Origin: Granulosicoccus sp965214025
GTDB taxonomy: Bacteria > Pseudomonadota > Gammaproteobacteria > Granulosicoccales > Granulosicoccaceae
Assembly: GCA_965214025.1 (NCBI GenBank)
Contig: CBDCAW010000008.1
Location: 20,934-84,933, forward strand
Length of the DNA: 64,000 nucleotides
Reading direction: 5' to 3'
In this document: positions 55,163 to 63,498 of the stretch, one piece after another
How the letters are laid out: each line of letters starts with the position of its first letter
Position numbering within the stretch: position 1 is the stretch's first letter
Position numbers and translations under genes: made by a program
The notes under the pieces: model-generated
Databases searched by the model: none
Told to the model about the DNA's origin: nothing
Seen by the model: the letters and a program-made list of their open reading frames with translations, nothing else

Positions 55163-56006
55163 TCAGGGCCGGGGCATCCGGGTCAGGGCCTCCGCGAAGA
55201 ACGGGCGGAAACCCGCCGGGTGCTCACACATCGGGAAATGCCCGAGTTCCTCCATGACCGCCAGTGTCGCGCCTGCGATCGCATCCGCTGTGCGCCTCGC
55301 GTCCTCTGGCGTGCAGGTGAGATCGTAGGCGCCGACGATCAGGTGCACCGGTGTCCTGTCGGTATCGATCTGCCCTAGCCTCGCGATCAGGCTGTCGTCC
55401 CGGGTGTAGAAGCTCAGATCCCCCCGGAAAACCCCCGGACCAGACTGCATGATACATCCATTGGGTGTTCCAGCGCTCGGCATTCGGCGCATGGGGGCTG
55501 ATGTTGGCCGACACCAGCGCCGCACCCATCTCGCCGCCGTGCGCATCGGGACGGTGAAACCAGTCGATGTCGTACCAGGCGGGTTGGAAGTCGGACGCCT
55601 CGATGGCAATGAAGCCGCTGAACCGATCGGGATGGAGCGCGGCCAGTTGCAGCGCAATGCGCCCGCCCATCGAACAGCCCGCGAGCACCGGACGATCCAG
55701 CCCGAGCCCGTCGCAGAACGCAAGGATGGTGTCGATGTAGGTCTTTGTCGTCAGCAGGTATTCCTGCGTCTCGAACCCCTCCGGAGGCAGCGACTTACCG
55801 TGCCATGGCATGTCAAAGGCGATGATGCGATTGTCCGCGGTGAACTCATCGTCGTTCAGCACATGACGCCACTGCCGGGTGTCTGACCCCGCAGTGTGCA
55901 AGCACAGGATCGGACGCCCGCGCCCCGCCTCTTCGAAATACACACGGCAAGGCGTGCCGCCACAGCCGAGGTTGATGTAGCGGCCGGTGATCAGCTCCAG
56001 GCTCAT
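55163..56006 (-). pseudogene. catD: 3-oxoadipate enol-lactonase-like alpha/beta hydrolase, apparent 1-base frameshift
   Basis: Together the two frames give an intact alpha/beta hydrolase of about 280 residues: N-terminal FEEAGRGRPILCLHTAGSD, the nucleophile elbow GCSMGGRIALQLAALHP, and, in the other frame, VHLIVGAYDLTCTPEDARRT with Asp and GHFPMCEHPAGF with the catalytic His. The frame breaks at the C/G homopolymers 55420-55436; the total length has one base too many. In context the enzyme would hydrolyse 3-oxoadipate enol-lactone to 3-oxoadipate. Either an assembly error or a true lesion. It is preceded by, and overlaps by four bases, the SCP2-like gene. Confidence 0.75.
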
Positions 56007-56422
56007 GATTCGCTGCTCGCCAGGCCCACGCCCGGTTGTCTGCCCAGTGCCAGGAATTCCTTGAAGAACCGGAGGTTCTTGACCAGCAGCAGGATATCGC
56101 CATCGATCCGGCCACGCCCGATCTTGACGAGACCGAACAGGTCGTGAAACCCCGGTGCAGGCACCGGATCCCAGAAGCGTTCCAGCGCGTCGGCATCGGT
56201 ACGCAGGGCGAAGGCCCAGGGCGTCCGCCGGCTGGGGCCGGTCTGCACATCGTCGACACGTCCGCGATCGAAGTGCAGGTAGAGTTCGGTCGAATCCACT
56301 TCGACGAGCACGGTCTGGGTAAAAAACCTACCCATTCGCACCAGGTGCGGGGACTCGTTATGCACAGCCCGCATGGCCGAGAACTTCTGAATCAGGGAAT
56401 CGTCTGGCATCGTGAGCTCCAT
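56003..56422 (-). CDS. SCP2-like (sterol carrier-type fold) protein
   Basis: 139 residues without signal or membrane segment. A stretch with Gly/Arg-rich and hydrophobic turns (LHFDRGRVDDVQTGPSRRTP; GLVKIGRGRIDGDILLLVKN) resembles SCP2-type lipid-binding folds, but I identify it only weakly. It lies between the LysR regulator and the enol-lactonase, overlapping the latter by four bases, so it is co-translated with a catabolic enzyme. Its size is similar to a muconolactone isomerase (CatC) but no CatC motif is visible. Confidence 0.5.
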   Translation of the reverse strand: MELTMPDDSLIQKFSAMRAVHNESPHLVRMGRFFTQTVLVEVDSTELYLHFDRGRVDDVQTGPSRRTPWAFALRTDADALERFWDPVPAPGFHDLFGLVKIGRGRIDGDILLLVKNLRFFKEFLALGRQPGVGLASSES

Positions 56423-56438
56423 GGTGTTGCCGGTTCGT

Positions 56439-57371
56439 TCATAGGGTGTCGGATGCGGCGCTCGACGGCGCTCGGCCGACCGCCAGTGGCCGCTTGGAAA
56501 ACTGCACCGCGACGGTCACGAAGCGGTGGACGTGAATGCCCTGCTCATCGATCCGGTAGTTGATCGACACCGAGGTGGTCGCCTCGGTCTCGTTGATGGC
56601 CACGAAGCGCACACCGCGCCGCTGGGCCTCGCCCACCGAGGCAGGGACGACAGCGACGCCGACCTCCACCGACACCAGAGCGATGGCGGTCTGGAAGTCC
56701 ATCGTGAACACACGGTCGTTGATCTCGACGTTGCGCGAGCGGCACAGGTCGAGCACCTGGTCCGCGAAGCTCGGACGCGGGGTCTCCGGGTACAGCACGA
56801 GCGTCTGGGTGCTCAGACTCGCCAGGCTCACCGCCGGGCCTGCGGCGAGCGGGTTCGAGTCCGGTACCGCAAGCACCAACGGCTCGGTCACGAGGTGGCG
56901 CGACAGCACCTCGGCATCCTTGAGTGAGGGGCGCGCGATCGCTATGTCGATCTCGCGTCTTACCAGTGCGCGGTGCAAGCCCGCGTTGTTCATCGGCGTC
57001 AAGCTGAGGTTGACGTTTGGATAGTGTTTCCTGAAGGACTTGATCAGCATCGGTACGACTCCGTAGGTGGATGAACCCACGAAGCCGATCCGCAGCCGAC
57101 CCTCAGCCCCCTGGCCGATACGTTTTGCCTCGAGTCGGGCATCCTCGAGTCGTGCCAGGATGTCCTGCACACGCTCGAAGAGCACCTCCCCGGCCTGAGT
57201 CAGGGTGATCTGGCTGCGCCCACGGTTGAACAGCAGAACCCCCAGGTCCTCCTCCACGAGCTTGATCTGTCGGCTGAGTGGTGGCTGAGCCATGCCCAGC
57301 CGCTCGGCGGCACGTCCGAAGTGCAGCTCGTCGGCCACCGCGACAAAGTATTCAAGATGCTTGATGTTCAT
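56439..57371 (-). CDS. LysR-family regulator (CatM/BenM/CatR-like)
   Basis: 310 residues. Winged helix from MNIKHLEYFVAVADELHFGRAAERLGMAQPPLSRQIKLVEE, then an effector domain (RLRIGFVGSSTYGVVPMLIKSFRKHYPNVNL), the usual start for LysR proteins controlling catechol genes with muconate as effector. The ligand residues cannot be read without alignment. It lies in the same transcript direction as catB upstream (57549-58757) and the SCP2-like gene downstream. Confidence 0.85.
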   Translation of the reverse strand: MNIKHLEYFVAVADELHFGRAAERLGMAQPPLSRQIKLVEEDLGVLLFNRGRSQITLTQAGEVLFERVQDILARLEDARLEAKRIGQGAEGRLRIGFVGSSTYGVVPMLIKSFRKHYPNVNLSLTPMNNAGLHRALVRREIDIAIARPSLKDAEVLSRHLVTEPLVLAVPDSNPLAAGPAVSLASLSTQTLVLYPETPRPSFADQVLDLCRSRNVEINDRVFTMDFQTAIALVSVEVGVAVVPASVGEAQRRGVRFVAINETEATTSVSINYRIDEQGIHVHRFVTVAVQFSKRPLAVGRAPSSAASDTL

Positions 57372-57548
57372 GGCGCTGGTGCTTGATCACCGTCATAGGT
57401 TACGCCCCCACACGCCGGCCGGCATTCAGAAAATGCGAAAAAATACAAGCGCGGTACCCGCTGGATTCCCGAGCGCCCATCGGTGTGCTCAAACGGGCCG
57501 GTTCCGCGTTCGCCCAGTCGTTCCATGGCGACGGCCACGGTGGCCGTG

Positions 57549-58757
57549 TCAGCGTGCCCCGCACGACCAGTTGGTGCGGGCGATCTCCCGAACGTAGTCC
57601 TCATTGAGCGTTACGCCAAGTCCGGGACCGCGTGGGCAATGAATCCGGAAATCTCGAAACACGATCTCGCCGTTAGTGAGATCGGTGGCCAGAATCTTCG
57701 GCCCGAAGTGCTCGGTGCCCCAATGCAAGGCCGGTAGGGTCGAGAAGACGGCAAGGTGCGCCGCCGCACCGAGGCCACTCTCCAGCAGGCAGCCGCCGTA
57801 CAACTCCATCCCGTGCGCCCGGGCGACGCCCGCGGCCCGCTTCAGCTCCATCAGGCCACCGCTCTTGACCAGCTTGAGCGACAGCACGGTGCCGGCCCGC
57901 AGGGTTCCCGCCCGGGCCACCTCGGCGAGGGTGAAGGCGCCCTCGTCGATCATCACCGGCAGTGAGGTGCGTGCCGTCACCCGCGCCAGGTTCTCCATCT
58001 CGCCGGCCGGCACGGGTTGTTCGATCAACGCCACATCGAGCTCCTCGAGCGCCGGAATCCAGCGCTGCGCCTGGGCCGTGGTCCATCCCTGGTTCACGTC
58101 CACGATCAGCTCGCACCCGACCAGCGCCTCGGCGAGCCGGCGCAGGCGAACCAGATCGGCCGCCGGCGTGTCGAAGCCGATCTTGATCTTGAACCGTCGG
58201 TGCTCTCGGCGCGCCAGCTTCCCCTGCGCCTCCTCGATCTCCTGATCGGTGTCGCCGGAGGCCAGTGCCCAGATCACCTCGAAGCCGTCGTGCACGCAAC
58301 CCCCCAGCAACTGGCTTGCGGGGAGCCCGAAAGACTTGCCTACCGCGTCGTAGAGCGCCGACTCGATCGCGGCCTTGGCCGAGAAGTTGCGCACGGCCGC
58401 CTTGGACATCGCCAGGGCGATCGCCTCGAAGCGGTTGGCGCCGATGCCCGCGATGGCCGGCACCAGATACCGATCGATGCAGGACTTGATGGATTCGGCG
58501 CTCTCCTCCGACCATCGAGGCCCTCCCAAGGTCGTACCTTCACCATACCCTACCGCGCCGTCGGCCAGGATGACTCGCACCAGAACCACCGATTGGCGTC
58601 GGATCTCGGTGCTCGACAGGCGATGACGACGTGTCGTGGGTGCGTCGACGATCAAGCTCTCGATGGTATCGATAGCCAGATCGGCAACACCGGCGGCGTC
58701 GGGACGCAAGACTGAGGGGGAGATTTGCACAGGGAGGTCGCTCTCGCTTGGAGCCAT
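57549..58757 (-). CDS. catB: muconate cycloisomerase
   Basis: About 402 residues from the ATG at 58757; the frame runs on to 58835 without conserved sequence. Enolase-superfamily barrel: the Lys pair in RFKIKIGFDTPA (K-x-K base), metal ligands in LIVDVNQGW, ALIEQPVPAGE and IDEGAFT, and the last-strand LKLVKSGGL. It cyclises cis,cis-muconate to muconolactone. It lies 84 bases after catA and before the LysR gene, all on the same strand. Chloromuconate cycloisomerases look alike, so chlorocatechol use cannot be excluded. Confidence 0.88.
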   Translation of the reverse strand: MAPSESDLPVQISPSVLRPDAAGVADLAIDTIESLIVDAPTTRRHRLSSTEIRRQSVVLVRVILADGAVGYGEGTTLGGPRWSEESAESIKSCIDRYLVPAIAGIGANRFEAIALAMSKAAVRNFSAKAAIESALYDAVGKSFGLPASQLLGGCVHDGFEVIWALASGDTDQEIEEAQGKLARREHRRFKIKIGFDTPAADLVRLRRLAEALVGCELIVDVNQGWTTAQAQRWIPALEELDVALIEQPVPAGEMENLARVTARTSLPVMIDEGAFTLAEVARAGTLRAGTVLSLKLVKSGGLMELKRAAGVARAHGMELYGGCLLESGLGAAAHLAVFSTLPALHWGTEHFGPKILATDLTNGEIVFRDFRIHCPRGPGLGVTLNEDYVREIARTNWSCGAR

Positions 58758-58841
58758 AGGGGTCAGCCGATGAGGGGCCGGACTATCCCGGCACGGAGCG
58801 CAGTCGAGGAGCCGCGCGCCCGGGCCGGGTCTCACACCGGA

Positions 58842-59729
58842 TCAGGCAGCGTGCCTGTCCTTGCCGGGTCTGCCTTCGGAGGCTGCGCTTCGCAGCACGA
58901 AGTCGAATCGCAGGGTCAGATCGGTGTCGGCGCCCGCCGGCGCCTTCTCCAGGTGCCCGATCAGACTCTCCTTGACCGCGAACACCGAATCGTTGTCGAG
59001 GTACTCGCTTGAGGAGTCGTAGACTTGAGTCACCAGGGTGCGGTAACCGTCCAACGACACGATGAAGTGCAGGTGCCCGGGCCGCATCGGGTGATGCCCC
59101 ATGTAGTGCAGTAGCTCACCGGCCGTCTCGTCTTCGGGAATCGGATAGGGCGCAGGGCGCAGCCCGACCAGTGCGTAGTGCCCGTTCTCGTCGGTCTGGA
59201 AACGGCCGCGAAGGTTGTAATCCGGCTGCGACGGATCGTGGTTCTCGTAGAGACCGTTCGGCGCATCTTCCCAGAAGTCGAGCGTGACGCCGGCGAGCGG
59301 ATTACCCTCGGCGTCGCGCACATAGCCCTCGACGAACAGCGTCTCGGCCCCTTCATAGTCCTTCTGCACGGTCGAAGCTCCTTTGGGTAGCACCGGCGGG
59401 TTCTCGCGGTAGAACGGCCCGAGTACAGTGGATTCGCTCTCGTCGCCCTCGACGGGATGGGAGAGCATGTCGACGAGTACCTCGACGCCGAGTATGTCGC
59501 CCAGCAGGATGAACTCCTGGCGCTTGTGGCTGGTGAGCTGGCCGGCCCGACCGAGGTAGTCGCAGGCACTGAGAAACTCTTCGTGGGTGAGGTTGACGTC
59601 GCGGCAGAAGCTATGCAGGTGCGTGATCAGGGAGCTCATGATCTCGCGCTGGCGGGGGGTGATCTCGCGGTGCTGGCCAAGCGAGTCGATCACCACCTCG
59701 GTGACGCTGTCGATCTTCACGTTTCTCAT
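58842..59729 (-). CDS. catA: catechol 1,2-dioxygenase
   Basis: 295 residues. Intradiol dioxygenase; non-haem Fe(III) ligands are Tyr161 (NGLYENHD), Tyr195 (APYPIPED), His219 and His221 (RPGHLHF). The N-terminal helical linker domain of about 110 residues is present, as in CatA dimers, and makes chlorocatechol dioxygenase less likely. It cleaves catechol between the hydroxyls to cis,cis-muconate. It stands between the flavin reductase and catB, and carries a copy of the shared palindrome about 150 bases upstream. Confidence 0.93.
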   Translation of the reverse strand: MRNVKIDSVTEVVIDSLGQHREITPRQREIMSSLITHLHSFCRDVNLTHEEFLSACDYLGRAGQLTSHKRQEFILLGDILGVEVLVDMLSHPVEGDESESTVLGPFYRENPPVLPKGASTVQKDYEGAETLFVEGYVRDAEGNPLAGVTLDFWEDAPNGLYENHDPSQPDYNLRGRFQTDENGHYALVGLRPAPYPIPEDETAGELLHYMGHHPMRPGHLHFIVSLDGYRTLVTQVYDSSSEYLDNDSVFAVKESLIGHLEKAPAGADTDLTLRFDFVLRSAASEGRPGKDRHAA

Positions 59730-59945
59730 GGTCAGTCTCCTTTTAGCTCTAGCCGAAGTGCCAGGGGTTGATGGAAGTGGCTGGGATGACTACGCGCTGG
59801 CAAGGCGATACCCGCTTCCGATGCCGCACGAACTCAGGTTAGCGCAGGTGCGGACGTACGCTGATAGCCTTTCGGGTATCGAGCGATACCCGGGAGTATC
59901 GTGTGCGCAGGTTCGGCACATACGTCTCCTCGGCCAATGGGCGCA
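59730..59945. promoter_or_regulatory. catA upstream region with shared palindrome copy 3
   Basis: No gene. GGTATC-GAGC-GATACC at 59875-59890 is a perfect copy of the shared palindrome; a further GTATC half-site follows ten bases on (59896-59900). Upstream of catA by about 146 bases. Confidence 0.6.
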
Positions 59946-60485
59946 CTACCAGTGCGCGCCCTCCCAGAGGAACTCCGGATCGATCGCGTCGGCATCGGCC
60001 ATAGGGTCAAGCTTGCCGAACTTGCCCTTGTGGTACATCAGCGGATGCAGCGTCGGCGAGGACTGCATGGTCGTTACCCGGCCCACGAAAATGACGTGAT
60101 CACCGGCATCGACAGCCTGATCGACGACGGCGCACAGCGTCGCGCAAGCTCCAGTGGCAACCGGCAGTCCGTCCAGTTCGTGCAGAGGCACCTCCACACC
60201 CTCCTTCGGCCGACCGGCGAAGTGCATCGCCACATCCTCGGTACCCTCCGGCAGAATCGACACGGCGTAACGTCCGGACTTCTCGACTCGTTCGAGCATC
60301 CGAGCGGTTTTCGCGATGGAAACCGCGATCAGCGGCGGGGTGAGCGAGATGGACATGAACGCGTTGGCTGTCATGCCGTGATCCTCGCCGTCATGCCGGG
60401 TGGTGATGATGGTCACCCCCGTGGCGAAGCCGCCGCATACGTTGCGAAAGGCAATGGGATCGATCTCCCGAGTGGGTTCTTGCAT
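59946..60485 (-). CDS. flavin reductase of a two-component monooxygenase
   Basis: 179 residues, flavin reductase family (HpaC/PheA2-like): FRNVCGGFATGVTIITTRHDGEDHGMTANAFMSISLTPPLIAVSI is the typical core, and FVGRVTTMQSSPTLHPLMYHKGKFG closes the fold. It makes reduced FAD or FMN with NAD(P)H for the monooxygenase. The likely oxygenase is the HpaB-type gene across the IclR gene on the opposite strand (61694-63293). RBS region GGAGACCGG upstream. Confidence 0.87.
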   Translation of the reverse strand: MQEPTREIDPIAFRNVCGGFATGVTIITTRHDGEDHGMTANAFMSISLTPPLIAVSIAKTARMLERVEKSGRYAVSILPEGTEDVAMHFAGRPKEGVEVPLHELDGLPVATGACATLCAVVDQAVDAGDHVIFVGRVTTMQSSPTLHPLMYHKGKFGKLDPMADADAIDPEFLWEGAHW

Positions 60486-60510
60486 GTTACCGGTCTCCTG
60501 AGGTTCGTCA

Positions 60511-61311
60511 CTATCGGTTGGTCATCGCTTCCAAGGACGAGGTGAAGCGGATCGTACCGCCGATGGGCATCTTCCAGCCCAGGCGCGCCGAGACACGCGC
60601 CGCAGCCTCAAGCGTCACGCTGCGAAATGCCCGGGGCTGGGTGGAGAAGCGACCCACCGGCACGAACAGCGCGAAGACGGCCACCGTGGCGCCGGTATGG
60701 TTCCGGATCGGCGCCGCCGTGCTCGCCATGTCAGGGTCGAACTGCCCGACCTCCTGGCAGTAGCCCTCGTCGCGCAGTCGCGTGAGCTCCTCGCGAAGCC
60801 GTGACCGCTGCACCACGGTCGCCGGTGTGATCGCTTTGAGCTCGAGCGACTGGAGCCGTGTGAGCAGCTCCGAAACGGGCAACTGCGCCAGCAGCAACTT
60901 GCCCGGCGCGACGGCATAGCTCGGGATGTCCGCGGAAACGAGTTCGCGCGCGATGCGTACGGTGCTCGCCCCCTCGTGGCTCGTCAGCGACAGCAGGCGT
61001 GTGCCGAGCAACTCGACGGCATGGCTCGTCTCGCCATAGCGCATGGCGATATCCGACACCACCGGCCGGGCCGCCTCGATGACAGGATCGGTGTTCGAGA
61101 GCACCTGCGCAAGTGCGTTGACCATCGGCCCGAGCCGGAAGCGACCAGGGCCAAGCTTGTGTAATAGACCGGTATCGGCCAAACCGTTCAGAAGCTCGTG
61201 CGCCGAGGAGTTGGCGACGCCGATCGACTCTGCCACCTCGGAGGTACCCCGCTCGGGCGTTCTCTGCGTGAACAGCGTCAACACCTGTCCAATTCGGTCC
61301 GTCGCGCGCAT
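60511..61311 (-). CDS. IclR-family regulator of the phenol/catechol genes
   Basis: 266 residues. Winged helix near residues 5-70 (GQVLTLFTQRTPERGTSEVAESIGVANSSAHELLNGLADTGLL), then an IclR effector domain. It diverges from the HpaB-type oxygenase gene and is 25 bases upstream of the flavin reductase, so it is the prime candidate for a local activator of the monooxygenase and perhaps for the shared palindrome. Confidence 0.82.
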   Translation of the reverse strand: MRATDRIGQVLTLFTQRTPERGTSEVAESIGVANSSAHELLNGLADTGLLHKLGPGRFRLGPMVNALAQVLSNTDPVIEAARPVVSDIAMRYGETSHAVELLGTRLLSLTSHEGASTVRIARELVSADIPSYAVAPGKLLLAQLPVSELLTRLQSLELKAITPATVVQRSRLREELTRLRDEGYCQEVGQFDPDMASTAAPIRNHTGATVAVFALFVPVGRFSTQPRAFRSVTLEAAARVSARLGWKMPIGGTIRFTSSLEAMTNR

Positions 61312-61693
61312 TGCGTCTTTCCCCCTGCCGGTATCAGTCTGTCGATGTGCCTGTTCGATTTGCCCGTTCTCTGTCGATCCCCGTTCTCTGTCGATCTATG
61401 TCGAACCGAGCCGTGGGTAACCGAGCCGTGGATACAATCCAATGCAAGCCCGGCCCCGACTCGGACGGCTCGTCGCTCGGAAATGCCTGAGCGCTCTATT
61501 CCCTCAATTCAGTACTTCCGAACGCAGGAACAAGGTATCGGTGCAGTATTCGGAATTTCCGGATCAATTGCGCGGTATCAACCGATACCTTTCGGCAAGA
61601 CCGATCGGCGGTACGATCTTATGCACGGTGTATCCGTCATCAAGCCCCGATCAACGGGGGCATCCCTGTGCAATTACCGGAAGGAGAGCTGAA
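61312..61693. promoter_or_regulatory. divergent control region of the IclR gene and monooxygenase gene, shared palindrome copy 4
   Basis: 382 bases with no gene. GGTATC-AACC-GATACC at 61574-61589 is perfect and lies 105 bases upstream of the monooxygenase start. A related half-site, AGGTATCGG, occurs at about 61533-61541. Ribosome site GGAAGGAGAG at 61679-61688 precedes the GTG start. Confidence 0.6.
61574..61589. promoter_or_regulatory. shared palindrome GGTATC-N4-GATACC, copy 4 (perfect)
   Basis: GGTATC-AACC-GATACC between the divergent IclR and monooxygenase genes. It is the same motif as at 59875-59890 (perfect) and as the one-mismatch copies at 49249-49264 and 55060-55075. Confidence 0.6.
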
Positions 61694-63293
61694 GTGAGCG
61701 TAGCCACGAAGGAAATGCAGAACCACCTGAAGGCCGAGAAGAAGCCGGCCAAGGCACCCGCGGAAACGCCCTACACGGGTGCCGAGTACCTCGACAGTCT
61801 GCGCGACGGTCGGGAGATCTATATCCACGGCGAGCGGGTCAAGGATGTCACCACCCACCCCGGGTTTCGAAACTCTTCGCGCATGGTGGCGCGTTGGTAC
61901 GACACGTTTCATGAAAAGAAAGACGTCATCGGTGTGCCTACCACGACGGGCAACGGCGGCGTGACGCATCCTTTTTTCCTCGGCTCCCGGACGAGCGAGG
62001 ATTTGGTGAAATCGCGCGACGCGATCGCCGAGCTGCAGCGGGTATCCTACGGCTGGATGGGTCGATCACCAGACTACAAGGCGGCGTTCCTGGGAACCCT
62101 CGGCGCCAATTCCGGTTTCTACGGTGAATACGCACCGAACGCGCTGGGCTGGTACGAGAAGTCGCAGCAGCGGCTGGATTACTGGAACCACGCGATCGTC
62201 AACCCGCCGATCGACCGGCACAAGGCGATCGAGGAGGTGCGCGACGTCTTCATTCACGTCGAGAAGGAAACCGACGCAGGCCTCGTCATCTCCGGTGCGA
62301 AGGTCGTGGCCACAGGCTCCGCCCTGACCCACTACAATTTCATCGCCCACTACGGTATTCCCATCAAGGACAAGTCCTTCGCGGTGCTGTTCAACGCACC
62401 GATGGATGCGCAGGGCGTCAAGCTGATCTCGCGCACCTCCTACGAACTCAATGCCGCCGTCACCGGCACCCCTTTCGACTACCCCACTGTCGTCACGCAT
62501 GGACGAGAACGATTCGATCCTGCTGTTCGACAAGGTGCTCGTGCCGTGGGAGAACGTGTTCATCTACGGCGATGTCGACAAGATCAACGCCTTCTTCCCG
62601 GCCTCCGGCTTCGTGCCACGCTTCACCCTGCACGGCTGTACACGACTGGCGGTCAAGCTCGAGTTCATCTCGGGGCTGTTCTCGAAGGCCGTCGAGGCAA
62701 CCGGCTCCAAGGACTTCCGCGGCGTACAGGTCGCCGTCGGCGAGGTCATCGCCTGGGCGAACCTGTTCAAGGGCATGACCGATGCGATGGTCCACAATCC
62801 CCTGCCCTGGGAGGGCACCGATGGCTTCAATCTGCCCAACGTCTTTTCGGGCCTGTCGTACCGGGTGTTCGCACCGATGGCCTACGGGCGGATCAAGGAA
62901 CTGATCGAGAGGCACGTGGCCTCGGGGTTGATCTACCTGCCCGGATCCTCGTTGGACTTCGATAGCCCCGAGGTGCGGCCCTACATCGAACAGTACGTGC
63001 GCGGCTCCAATGGCTACGCCGCCATCGATCGGGTCAAGTTGCTCAAGCTGCTGTGGGACGCCATCGGGTCGGAATTCGGCGGGCGTCACGAACTCTATGA
63101 AACGAATTACGCCGGCAACTACGAAAACATCCGAATCGAAACCCTGATGACGGCGCAGGCCACCGGGCAATTGGATGCGATGCACGGCTTTGCCGAAGAA
63201 TGCATGAGTGAGTATGACCTGGAGGGCTGGACCAAGTCCGACCTGATCAACCCCTGGGACGTGAATATGCTCAAGAAAGTCGCATCGATGTAG
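61694..63293 (+). pseudogene. HpaB/PheA-type flavin-dependent phenol monooxygenase, apparent 1-base frameshift
   Basis: The two frames together give a protein of about 533 residues of the 4-hydroxyphenylacetate 3-monooxygenase (HpaB) family. Frame 1 (GTG 61694 to about 62485) carries GREIYIHGERVKDVTTHPGF, GVPTTTGNGGVTHPFF and RSPDYKAAFLGTLG. Frame 2 (from about 62487 to 63293) continues with ENDSILLFDKVLVPWENVF and a helical C-terminus. One extra base near 62486 (CCCACTG) separates them; an intact gene would read DYP-LSSRMDEN. With the flavin reductase and CatA it would hydroxylate phenol or a substituted phenol to a catechol. Assembly error or a +1 frameshift remains open. Confidence 0.8.
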
Positions 63294-63309
63294 CAGGTCG
63301 TCATCGCGG

Positions 63310-63331
63310 GGCGCCAGAGCTATCTGGCGCC
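63310..63331. terminator. hairpin after the monooxygenase gene
   Basis: GGCGCCAGA-GCTA-TCTGGCGCC, nine-base arms with a four-base loop, 17 bases after the monooxygenase stop and before the convergent MFS gene. No long T-run follows, but the perfect stem makes it a plausible bidirectional terminator. Confidence 0.6.
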
Positions 63332-63498
63332 TCGCCGATACCGCTTGGTCCGAACCAGTCCGATGGTACGTTCTCATCGGGCAGCCAAGTTTCGACCCGC
63401 TCAGCGCGGCCCTCACGGTAATGGAATCGTCAGTCGTTTACGCACTTCTCAGGACAGTCACAGGCGGCCTGTGGTCGGGTCTTCCACCCAACGGGAAG

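Noticed and set aside
59810..59900. ATAC-N7-GTAT (CatM/BenM consensus) near catA
   Set aside because: The closest arrangement has a 6-base centre (ATAC-N6-GTAT at 59886-59899), and the GGTATC-N4-GATACC motif explains the same bases better.
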